DNA of 6,958 bases from JALXDT01 sp964634755 (lineage in GTDB: Bacteria > Acidobacteriota > Aminicenantia > JAMOAD01). The first letter of the stretch is position 1. Each line of letters starts with the position of its first letter. Of this stretch, positions 1-5,457 are shown in pieces. A program made the translations under genes and the position numbers. Location: the NCBI GenBank assembly GCA_964634755.1, contig CAZWJH010000112.1, positions 1 to 6,958 of the forward strand. The letters are read 5' to 3'. The notes under the pieces are model-generated. The model worked only from the letters and a program-made list of their open reading frames with translations. It was not told the DNA's origin and ran no database searches.

Positions 1-29
1 TATTTCCTTCCATGAGGGAATTTTATCAT
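1..29 (-). CDS. possible start of a downstream gene (partial, uncertain)
   Basis: An ATG at 29 reading leftward opens a frame that runs off the window edge after nine residues (MIKFPHGRK). An in-frame TAA lies two codons upstream, so this would be the first ATG of the frame. It starts 56 bases after the dinB stop on the same strand, and no terminator hairpin lies between them, so it could be a third gene of the lexA-dinB transcript. There is no good Shine-Dalgarno sequence (only AAAAGA-like purines about 9 bases upstream), and nine residues cannot identify a family. The call rests on position and an open frame only. Confidence 0.2.
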
Positions 30-85
30 AATTTAATCTTTTAATAAATTAATCTTCTCTTCTTTTTGGTAAATTCAAGGGTTTT

Positions 86-1219
86 TTATATTTGCACAAA
101 CTTCCGAGCAGGGTATATTATTCTATCTCCGAATCTTTCCTTTATTCTAAAAACCGCTGAAGAAAAAGCCTCTTTTTTATTAATCTCCGGTTTAAACAGA
201 TAGTAAATAGGTGACTTTTTTACATCTCCAACAAAAACAGTAATAGCTCTCAATTTACCTTTCACCGGATTATAATTATTTAAAAAAAGAGCTTTAGCCT
301 TTGCGTATATGTCAGAATAATTTGAAATCGGAGGAATCACTTTTACTTTAAACTCCTCCTCGTAAAAATTAAAATACCTGAGTTTTATCCCCACTGAGGA
401 TGCCTTTAATCCATTTTTTATCAGTGTTCTGGAAATTTCCTCTGAAAACTCTGATATGTGAACCAATATTTTATCCTTCTCAGAAATGTTCCTATCAAAA
501 GTTCTCCCCCTTGAAATTGACTGGAACGGAAGCGAGTTAAGCCTTTTTCTTTCAAAAGGGATAACAAAAGAGCCAAAACCTGTTTTTATCTTTTCCCATA
601 ATAAAAAATCTTTTCTCTTAATATCGTCTCCTCTTTCAAACCCAATAAGGGAAAACTTTACCGAAAGAGCCTTTCCTATTCCCGGAATCTCTGAAATCAA
701 AACGCCCATTAAAAAATCATCTTCACTTAATACTCTACATATTCCACCTGGCTTTGCAAGTTTTGTAGCAACCTTTGCTGACACTTTTTTATCCCCTATT
801 CCAATAGTTGCAGAAATCTCAATTTTGTTTTCAATTTCTCTCTTTATCTTAGCAGCAAGTTCAATCTCTGAGTTTTCAAGATATCTTAATCTGGAAATAT
901 CAATAAAAGCCTCATCTATGGAATAATGCTCAACATCGGGTGAAAACTCCTCTAAAATCTTAAAAAATTCTCTGGAATAATCCTCATAAATTTTATAGTT
1001 AGCGGAAATAAAAGTGCAATCCGGACACAGTGAGAAAGCCTTTTTATAAGGCATCCCTGCCTTTACTCCATTCTTTCTTGCTTTGTAATTTGCAGAAGTT
1101 ACAACACCTCTCTCTCCGGCCCCCATAACCACAAGTTTCTGGTTTCTGAGCCCAGGATTTTCAGCTTCCTCCACAGAGGCAAAGAAGGCATCAAGATCAA
1201 TGTGTAAGACCCTATTCAT
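86..1219 (-). CDS. dinB: DNA polymerase IV (Y-family translesion polymerase)
   Basis: This is a low-fidelity polymerase that copies past damaged bases; 377 aa, a normal length for full-length DinB. Seen: the palm begins HIDLDAFFASVE with metal ligand D8 and steric-gate F13. The second catalytic pair is D102-E103 in YSIDEAF (99-105). The family signature GIGDKK..AK.AT..AKPGG spans 140-159. A thumb helix-hairpin-helix (SEIPGIGKA, about 176-184) follows, then a little-finger domain opening with SISRGRTF (234-241). All catalytic residues are present. The C-terminus ends RKFVQI and lacks a recognisable QLxLF-type clamp-binding motif. The ATG lies inside the last codons of lexA (8-nt overlap), so translation is probably coupled; the local SD is weak (GGGG about 13 nt upstream). 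Co-transcription with lexA makes it SOS-induced by inference. Confidence 0.96.
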   Translation of the reverse strand: MNRVLHIDLDAFFASVEEAENPGLRNQKLVVMGAGERGVVTSANYKARKNGVKAGMPYKKAFSLCPDCTFISANYKIYEDYSREFFKILEEFSPDVEHYSIDEAFIDISRLRYLENSEIELAAKIKREIENKIEISATIGIGDKKVSAKVATKLAKPGGICRVLSEDDFLMGVLISEIPGIGKALSVKFSLIGFERGDDIKRKDFLLWEKIKTGFGSFVIPFERKRLNSLPFQSISRGRTFDRNISEKDKILVHISEFSEEISRTLIKNGLKASSVGIKLRYFNFYEEEFKVKVIPPISNYSDIYAKAKALFLNNYNPVKGKLRAITVFVGDVKKSPIYYLFKPEINKKEAFSSAVFRIKERFGDRIIYPARKFVQI

Positions 1220-1802
1220 ATTTTCTTAAAACCCCAACTACTTTTCCTATAATTCTAAGCTCTTTTACTTTTATAGGCTGATACTCCTCATTTTCAGGAA
1301 CAAGAAGAAAACCATCCTTTAAAATTTTAAGTTTTTTTAAGGTAATGGAATTATCTTCTAACAAAGCTATCACAGTATCTCCGGAAGAAGCATTTTCCGT
1401 TCTTTTTAATATTACTATATCTCCGTCATTTATATAAGCATCTTTCATACTTAAGCCTTTTACCTTAAAAGCAATAATTTCTTTATTGGATGGCTCCGCA
1501 AACCATGATGGAAGCTCTATTTCCTCTCCGAGATCGGAAAAAATCTCTGTCGGAGAGCCTGCTGGCACAAAACCCATAAGAGGAATCTTTATAAAATTTC
1601 CATTACTCTCCACAATAGAGTATTTCCCATTTTTATCAAAAACATATCCTTCACTTTCAAGTTTTTTTATATATTTCCAGACTGAATTTGTAGAGCTTAA
1701 TCCTGTAAATTTGGCAATCTCTCTGAAGGAGGGAAAATAGTCGTTTCTCTCAATAAAGTTTTTTAACTTATCATAAAATTCCTTTTGCTTTTTTGTGAGC
1801 AT
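1212..1802 (-). CDS. lexA: LexA repressor, SOS regulator with self-cleaving peptidase domain
   Basis: LexA represses SOS genes and cleaves itself when stimulated by RecA filaments. I set the start at the ATG at 1802 (196 aa): it has an AGGTGA ribosome binding site 5 nt upstream and gives the usual LexA N-terminus (MLTKKQKEFY). A longer frame from a TTG at 1844 would place 14 extra residues over the promoter. Seen: winged helix-turn-helix with PSFREIAKFTGLSS (24-37) and a wing near 50-63. The cleavage site is A81-G82 in GFVPAGSP. The catalytic dyad is S118 (KGLSM, 115-119) and K156 (ITLKK, 153-157), followed by the family motif VPENEEYQP (168-176). All residues for autocleavage are present. 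The gene overlaps dinB by 8 nt and has its own promoter and candidate operator. Confidence 0.96.
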   Translation of the reverse strand: MLTKKQKEFYDKLKNFIERNDYFPSFREIAKFTGLSSTNSVWKYIKKLESEGYVFDKNGKYSIVESNGNFIKIPLMGFVPAGSPTEIFSDLGEEIELPSWFAEPSNKEIIAFKVKGLSMKDAYINDGDIVILKRTENASSGDTVIALLEDNSITLKKLKILKDGFLLVPENEEYQPIKVKELRIIGKVVGVLRKYE

Positions 1803-1806
1803 TTGT

Positions 1807-1813
1807 TCACCTT
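1807..1813 (-). promoter_or_regulatory. ribosome binding site fixing the lexA start
   Basis: On the minus strand this reads AAGGTGA, with the core ending 5 nt before the ATG at 1802. It decides between that ATG and the upstream in-frame TTG at 1844, which lies inside the promoter and has no ribosome binding site. Confidence 0.8.
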
Positions 1814-1822
1814 TTGTTCTAT

Positions 1823-1851
1823 AATATAAATAAATTAAAGACAAATGTCAA
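1823..1851 (-). promoter_or_regulatory. sigma-70-type promoter of lexA-dinB
   Basis: Minus-strand TTGACA (1851-1846, perfect -35), a 17-nt spacer and TATATT (1828-1823, 5 of 6 matches to the -10 consensus). Transcription would start near 1815-1818, leaving a leader of only about 13-16 nt that contains the ribosome binding site. This is the best promoter by consensus in the window. It also shows why the upstream TTG frame cannot be the true lexA start: that codon would not be in the mRNA. Confidence 0.8.
1840..1849. promoter_or_regulatory. candidate LexA operator (SOS box) GACA-TT-TGTC
   Basis: A perfect 10-bp palindrome, GACATTTGTC on the minus strand, shares four bases with the -35 hexamer of lexA. 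Binding there would block RNA polymerase, as expected of an autoregulated repressor. It differs from the Firmicute-type (GAAC-N4-GTTC) and E. coli-type (CTG-N10-CAG) boxes. That LexA binds here is inference from position and symmetry. I saw no second GACA-N2-TGTC in the window by eye. Confidence 0.5.
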
Positions 1852-1860
1852 GAGATAAAA

Positions 1861-1915
1861 ATCTTATTAAATAAAAATAAATAATAGTGGCGATTCGCCC
1901 CTTCGGGCGAATCGC
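1861..1915 (-). terminator. GC-rich hairpin, probable terminator of the TMEM43-family gene
   Basis: A perfect 11-bp inverted repeat (1890-1900 with 1905-1915, arm GCGATTCGCCC) closes a 4-nt loop (GAAG on the minus strand). On the minus strand it is followed by a T-rich but interrupted tract (1889-1861). It starts 15 bases after the TMEM43-family stop codon and lies upstream of the lexA promoter, the right place to separate the two transcripts. The stem is far richer in GC than its surroundings, so it could also be a copy of a dispersed palindromic repeat. The opposite flank is T-rich as well, so it could work in either direction. Confidence 0.7.
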
Positions 1916-1930
1916 TAAATTTTATTATAT

Positions 1931-3064
1931 TTAAGCAGCTGTCTTAACAGCTTTTCTCTTTTTTCTGTGAAAAACAAAGATAAAAATACCAACAATTACA
2001 ACAATGGACACAAGAAGGGCTATAAGATTGTGAGCTATCATTGAGATAATAATTATTGTTATACTGAGCACAAGAGCAAATACAAAGGTAACAATGTTCA
2101 CCAATGTTCTTGTTATATTGCCTAAGAAAGGAAGAATATCAAGAAAAGCAAAGATGGGTCCGAAGAGTGCACTAAAACCTCCCCAAATTAAGAAAAATCC
2201 CACTAATCTTAAAAACCAAGTGAGCATAGTATGCTCTGTTTTCATTGTTGATACAGCCTCATCTCTTGTCCCTTTAAAAAGTCTGTATATCTTCTTTTTG
2301 CCTTTATAAAGATAAGGAACTATGTTTGAGCCTTCCACCTTTCCAAAAACAGTTGCAGGGGAAAATGTATTTGGTAAGGCAGTGTAAAACACTCTCACAT
2401 CTCCTATCTTTGGCTTACTCAGTGTTCCTTCTCCATTAAAAATATAACCACCTTCCACATAAGCTTCCACACCATCAACAAGCATATCCTCTTCCACAGA
2501 AATGGCTTTGGGAGCCGGAAGTTTTAAAGCTTTTATATCTATGGTATAAGCACCTATTTTTGCAGAATCAGCATAAAAAGTAGCAGGCTCAATAGTTAAC
2601 TGAGGATTTTCATGGCCTTCGGGATGTTTAAAAGCTGATGAATCCGGTGGCGAAGAGGTCCATTCTTTTACATATTTGTATGTTGTTATCTTTTCTGTCT
2701 TTCCTCCCACCTTTTTCTTTGTTTTTGTACTTGTATGCTCAACCCATGCATACATTTCCACATTCCTGTTCAAAACAGCATAAGGTCCCGGTTTAATAAA
2801 ATCCGGATCCCCGACATCTCCCTCACTTTTGAAAACACCTGTGGCGGATACAAATTTACCATTGTAAGAAACATCAATTTTTTCCGCATTAATAGGGACA
2901 CTCAACTTTTCCGCAACCTTTCCCACATTGACTCTTCCCTCATTTGTCCACAAAATGATAATCCCAATAATAAAAAGGATAATCCCTACAAAAACACCTT
3001 TAATACTTGAACTAATGTTTTGCCCGAGACCTATGGTCTCCTTTTCTGTAAATTCATCAGGCAT
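1931..3064 (-). CDS. TMEM43/LUMA-family membrane protein
   Basis: This 377-aa protein resembles the TMEM43 (LUMA) family, known in eukaryotes from the endoplasmic reticulum and inner nuclear membrane and widespread but little studied in bacteria. Seen: a hydrophobic helix at about 22-39 followed by the family-like WTNEGR (39-44). Next comes a long soluble region (about 45-280) with LNRNVEMYAWVEH (98-110) and a Lys/Thr-rich stretch (111-130). Three further hydrophobic segments follow at about 283-306, 318-343 and 345-365, and the tail is basic (HRKKRK, 366-371). The layout is one N-terminal and three C-terminal membrane segments around a large domain that is presumably extracytoplasmic. The ATG has a strong AGGAGGG site 4 nt upstream. 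It has its own promoter and a terminator, so it looks monocistronic. Its biochemical function is unknown; placement beside lexA does not prove a role in damage response. Confidence 0.85.
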   Translation of the reverse strand: MPDEFTEKETIGLGQNISSSIKGVFVGIILFIIGIIILWTNEGRVNVGKVAEKLSVPINAEKIDVSYNGKFVSATGVFKSEGDVGDPDFIKPGPYAVLNRNVEMYAWVEHTSTKTKKKVGGKTEKITTYKYVKEWTSSPPDSSAFKHPEGHENPQLTIEPATFYADSAKIGAYTIDIKALKLPAPKAISVEEDMLVDGVEAYVEGGYIFNGEGTLSKPKIGDVRVFYTALPNTFSPATVFGKVEGSNIVPYLYKGKKKIYRLFKGTRDEAVSTMKTEHTMLTWFLRLVGFFLIWGGFSALFGPIFAFLDILPFLGNITRTLVNIVTFVFALVLSITIIIISMIAHNLIALLVSIVVIVGIFIFVFHRKKRKAVKTAA

Positions 3065-3093
3065 CTTTCCCTCCTATTGTCTAATAATAATTC

Positions 3094-3122
3094 ATATTAG
3101 CAAAAAAGAAATCTGTGTTCAA
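3094..3122 (-). promoter_or_regulatory. promoter of the TMEM43-family gene
   Basis: Minus-strand TTGAAC (3122-3117), 17-nt spacer, then TAATAT (3099-3094) preceded by TG-C, which makes an extended -10. The start of transcription would fall near 3087, giving a leader of about 22 nt that includes the AGGAGGG ribosome binding site. The hexamers are imperfect (4 of 6 each) and the region is AT-rich, so the evidence is moderate. No LexA-like palindrome overlaps it. Confidence 0.5.
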
Positions 3123-3148
3123 GGATAAAAAGTTTTTTTAAAGAGGGT

Positions 3149-3991
3149 TTATTTAACAAAAGAGTACAAAAGTTTGATTTCCTCCGGCCATCTTTTTTGC
3201 TCTATGGTCTCAAGTATCAAAGGCTTATTATCGGAAATAGGAGCTTTTATCAAACATTCAAAAGCCTTAAGCCCGATTTTTCCCATCCCAAGACTATGAT
3301 GCCTATCCTTCCTACTTCCCAATTCCACCTTTGAATCATTCAGATGAAATGCTTTAAGATACTTTTCTCCAACAATTGACTTGAACTCTTTTATTGTTTT
3401 CCCAAAGGACTTACAATCTTTGATATCATATCCAGCACCGTGAAGATGAGCGGTGTCAAGACAAACTCCCACTCTATTCTTATCTTCTACATCATCAATT
3501 ATTCCAGCCAAATGTTCAAATCTGTATCCTATATTACCCCCTTGCCCCGCAGTATTTTCTATAACTGCAATAACACCTTTCACCTTTTCCAGAGCAATAT
3601 TTATTGATTCAGCAACAAGCTTTATACAATCATCTTCTGAGATTTTTCCCTTATGACTTCCTGGATGAAAATTAAGATATTTAAGGCCAAGAGCTTCAGC
3701 CCTTTTAAACTCATCAATAAAAGCTTCTCTTGATTTTCCAAGTGCATCCCTTTCGGGGGAGCAGAGATTTATAAGATAGGAAGAATGCGGTAAAATCTGC
3801 TCAGGAGTATAACCAAGCTTTTTACAATTTTCTTTGAATTTAATAATGCTTTCCTCTTTTAAAGGAGAAGCTTTCCATTGAAGTTGATTTTTTAAAAAGA
3901 GCCCGAAAGCCTTTGCTCCTATCTTTTGAGCATTTATCGGAGCATTCTCAACTCCACCTGAAATGCTTACATGGGCTCCTATCCATTTCAT
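3149..3991 (-). CDS. nfo: endonuclease IV (apurinic/apyrimidinic endonuclease)
   Basis: Endonuclease IV cuts the backbone 5' to abasic sites and removes blocked 3' ends in base excision repair; it is a cytoplasmic trinuclear zinc enzyme with a TIM-barrel fold. At 280 aa it matches the usual length. Seen: every metal ligand of the E. coli enzyme is present at the same number: H69 (LPHSSY), H109 (NFHPGS), E145 (VIENTAGQG), D179 and H182 (CLDTAHLHGAGYD), H216 (FHLNDSK), D229 and H231 (RKDRHH), E261 (LILETI). The N-terminus (MKWIGAHVSISGGV) is typical. The ATG overlaps the stop of the upstream hydrolase gene as ATGA, with an AGGGG site about 8 nt upstream, so translation is probably coupled. No LexA-like box is visible. 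I see no clear terminator in the 26 bases between the stop and the next promoter. Confidence 0.97.
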   Translation of the reverse strand: MKWIGAHVSISGGVENAPINAQKIGAKAFGLFLKNQLQWKASPLKEESIIKFKENCKKLGYTPEQILPHSSYLINLCSPERDALGKSREAFIDEFKRAEALGLKYLNFHPGSHKGKISEDDCIKLVAESINIALEKVKGVIAVIENTAGQGGNIGYRFEHLAGIIDDVEDKNRVGVCLDTAHLHGAGYDIKDCKSFGKTIKEFKSIVGEKYLKAFHLNDSKVELGSRKDRHHSLGMGKIGLKAFECLIKAPISDNKPLILETIEQKRWPEEIKLLYSFVK

Positions 3992-5136
3992 ATTTTACCC
4001 CTGGGCTCAAGCCAATTGTGTTTTTTCAAAATCCAAAGCCCTTTATCCATTATCTTTGAAAATATTTTAACAGGTCTATTAAAAAGACCAATGAAGATTA
4101 TCCCTTTTTCGGGGACAGATATAAAGAATGCTCTGAATCCCCCTTGAGAACCAGTATGATAAACTATCTTAACACCGTATTTATTATCTTTTGCATTCTT
4201 TTCCCTTATGAACCATGCATAGCCTATTTTGGGAGGCACTGAATCCCTCCAATTCTTTGGTCTGAAGACAGTTCTGGATCTCTCAATTGATTCTTTACTC
4301 AGAAAAACATGGTTGCGAATAGCAAGTTCATACTTGGCGAGATCTAAAACAGAACACCAGATGCCTCCATTTCCTGCCGCCGCAAATGTCGGAAACTCTC
4401 CATAATCATACTCTTTGAATTTTTTTCTGCCTTTTATATAAGCATATACATAGGCATGAGCAACTCCTTTGTCTGGAAAACTTCCATCTGTTATCACACT
4501 GTGAGTCATACCAGCAGGTTTAAATATTTTCCTAATAACATAATCCTGCCACCTTTTATGAGTTATTTTCTCAATTATCAAAGCAAGTCCATTATAGGCA
4601 GGATTTGAATATTCGAATTTTTCACCAGGCTCAAAAAGCAGAGATTTTACCTTTTTCAAAGGTTCAAAATTTTCTTTATCCTTTGCGATTAAATAAAACT
4701 CTCTATTATTTTCCACATCCCTTAAGTCCGGAAGTCCTGATGTATGAGATAAAAGATGTTCTATTCTTATTTTTTTCGCAATTTCTTTATTTTCAAAATC
4801 AGGAAAATACTCGTAAAGAGGATCTTTTACGGACAATAGTTTCTCCTCCTGAAGAATCAAGATAGCATTAGCCACAAAAGTTTTTGATATTGAGCCAGTG
4901 TTGAAAATCGTATCAGGGGTTATCCTCTCTTTTGTCTCAAGATCAGAGACGCCGTATCCTTTGAGAAATACAATTTTTGAATCCTTTTGAACAAGGACAA
5001 TTCCTCCCGGTTCATTTTCTGAAAATTTACCTTTAAGTAATTTCTCAAATTCTTCTTTAACACTTCTTTCCTTAGCCCCACATAAAACTAAAATCATTAT
5101 TAATATTGGAAACATTAACCAATAAAGTCTTTTCAT
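3988..5136 (-). CDS. exported serine hydrolase, beta-lactamase/DD-peptidase (PF00144) family
   Basis: 382 aa. The N-terminus has two basic charges and a hydrophobic run (about 4-19) ending in LVLCGAK, so the protein is exported. C19 could be a lipid-anchoring cysteine, but the -1 residue is Leu, which is not a standard lipobox; signal peptidase I cleavage after A21 is the alternative. Catalytic motifs in order: S82-x-x-K85 (GSISKTF), Y176-S-N178, and H327-T-G329, the class C/EstB-like set with HTG in place of KTG. The family includes class C beta-lactamases, DD-carboxypeptidases, esterases and peptidases; sequence alone does not choose between them, and an antibiotic resistance role should not be assumed. 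HLLSHTSGLPD (127-137) is a further family hallmark. The ATG has an excellent GGAGGTG site 7 nt upstream. It overlaps nfo by 4 nt. Confidence 0.9.
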   Translation of the reverse strand: MKRLYWLMFPILIMILVLCGAKERSVKEEFEKLLKGKFSENEPGGIVLVQKDSKIVFLKGYGVSDLETKERITPDTIFNTGSISKTFVANAILILQEEKLLSVKDPLYEYFPDFENKEIAKKIRIEHLLSHTSGLPDLRDVENNREFYLIAKDKENFEPLKKVKSLLFEPGEKFEYSNPAYNGLALIIEKITHKRWQDYVIRKIFKPAGMTHSVITDGSFPDKGVAHAYVYAYIKGRKKFKEYDYGEFPTFAAAGNGGIWCSVLDLAKYELAIRNHVFLSKESIERSRTVFRPKNWRDSVPPKIGYAWFIREKNAKDNKYGVKIVYHTGSQGGFRAFFISVPEKGIIFIGLFNRPVKIFSKIMDKGLWILKKHNWLEPRGKI

Positions 5137-5143
5137 AGAAAAA

Positions 5144-5150
5144 CACCTCC
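5144..5150 (-). promoter_or_regulatory. strong ribosome binding site of the serine hydrolase
   Basis: Minus-strand GGAGGTG, a near-perfect anti-16S match, 7 nt before the ATG at 5136. It fixes the start and supports a full signal peptide. Confidence 0.85.
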
Positions 5151-5170
5151 GCGAAAATAAAAGATATTTT

Positions 5171-5179
5171 ATAATATCA
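5171..5179 (-). promoter_or_regulatory. possible extended -10 promoter of the hydrolase-nfo operon
   Basis: Minus-strand TG-A-TATTAT, an extended -10 element, about 35 bases before the start codon. No acceptable -35 is visible at 16-18 nt. It lies within the inverted repeat GATATT-ATAA-AATATC (5163-5178), which could be an operator or just AT-rich chance. Confidence 0.3.
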
Positions 5180-5255
5180 TAATAAAAGAAACGACGTATA
5201 AAATAAGCTACAAAAAATTTTCACGATTTTAAAGGATATAACCTTTATATTCTTC

Positions 5256-5435
5256 TTACTCTTCTTGTCGCAATAAAACCATACAAAGCTGCCAGTATTG
5301 GCAATCGGGGGTATCATGCTTTAACCTCAAAAAATGCAACAAGGTTAATTTTATCCTATGGGCAATAACAATTTTAAGTTTTGAGATTATAGTGATAAAT
5401 TGCCCACTATACCATGTAGAGAAAAAAACAATCAT
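5256..5435 (-). CDS. candidate small ORF, 59 codons, doubtful
   Basis: ATG at 5435 to TAA at 5256, same strand as its neighbours and 22 bases after the propeller gene stop. Only a weak purine stretch (GAAGA) lies upstream of the ATG. The predicted peptide starts MIVFFSTWYSGQF and ends VLLRQEE. It is hydrophobic in its first half and contains three Trp and two Cys, with little of the Lys/Glu bias of the flanking genes, which argues against a real protein. I recognise no family. It spans the inverted repeats of this region, so a noncoding or decayed origin is more likely. Confidence 0.18.
   Translation of the reverse strand: MIVFFSTWYSGQFITIISKLKIVIAHRIKLTLLHFLRLKHDTPDCQYWQLCMVLLRQEE
5359..5406. 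repeat. inverted repeat TGGGCAAT / ATTGCCCA
   Basis: Perfect 8-bp arms (5359-5366 and 5399-5406) separated by 32 AT-rich bases. It is the longest perfect pairing in the gene-free region. It could form a stem in RNA read from either strand, or be the ends of a very small relic element. No poly-T tract follows on the minus strand, so it is not a typical terminator for the upstream operon. Confidence 0.5.
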
Positions 5436-5457
5436 TTTTTCTTCACACTTAGATAAA

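Larger units (their letters stand above)
5137..5457. other. 321-base region without a confident gene, rich in inverted repeats
   Basis: The region lies between the beta-propeller gene and the hydrolase gene, both on the minus strand. The right part (5137-5220) is AT-rich and holds the hydrolase leader and probable promoter. The left part (5230-5406) holds four inverted repeats: TAAAGG/CCTTTA (5230-5235, 5242-5247), TGCCA/TGGCA (5290-5294, 5299-5303), TTAACCT/AGGTTAA (5321-5327, 5342-5348) and TGGGCAAT/ATTGCCCA (5359-5366, 5399-5406). The bases around 5287-5315 are locally richer in GC. None of the repeats has a run of T directly after it on the minus strand, so none is a convincing terminator. 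A structured RNA, a decayed mobile element or an intergenic repeat are all possible. Confidence 0.6.

Noticed and set aside
486..926. Plus-strand open frame of 146 codons
   Set aside because: It is antisense to the catalytic core of dinB, which has all its motifs intact; the frame has no ribosome binding site and reads as a low-complexity Ser/Ile/Phe shadow.
1486..1740. Plus-strand open frame of 84 codons
   Set aside because: Antisense to lexA, no start signals, no recognisable domain.
2735..3128. Overlapping plus-strand frames of 91 and 66 codons
   Set aside because: Antisense to the 5' part of the TMEM43-family gene and its promoter; no ribosome binding site and no domain.
3123..3148. Possible terminator after nfo (AAAAAGTTTTTTT)
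   Set aside because: The only symmetry is an A/T run without a GC stem, so it would not form a stable termination hairpin.
86..3991. A defence island built from dinB, lexA, TMEM43 and nfo
   Set aside because: No phage-sensing, toxin, CRISPR or restriction genes are present, and the promoters and terminator split the genes into separate transcripts; ordinary repair genes explain the content.
3988..5136. Antibiotic resistance beta-lactamase
   Set aside because: The fold and the SxxK, YxN and HTG motifs are shared with many peptidases and esterases; nothing in the sequence points to a beta-lactam substrate.
5245..5313. Minus-strand reading LPILAALYGFIATRRVRRI resembling a sorting tail (hydrophobic run plus Arg cluster)
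   Set aside because: The hydrophobic part is only about ten residues, a stop codon lies directly upstream in frame, and there is no protein attached to it.
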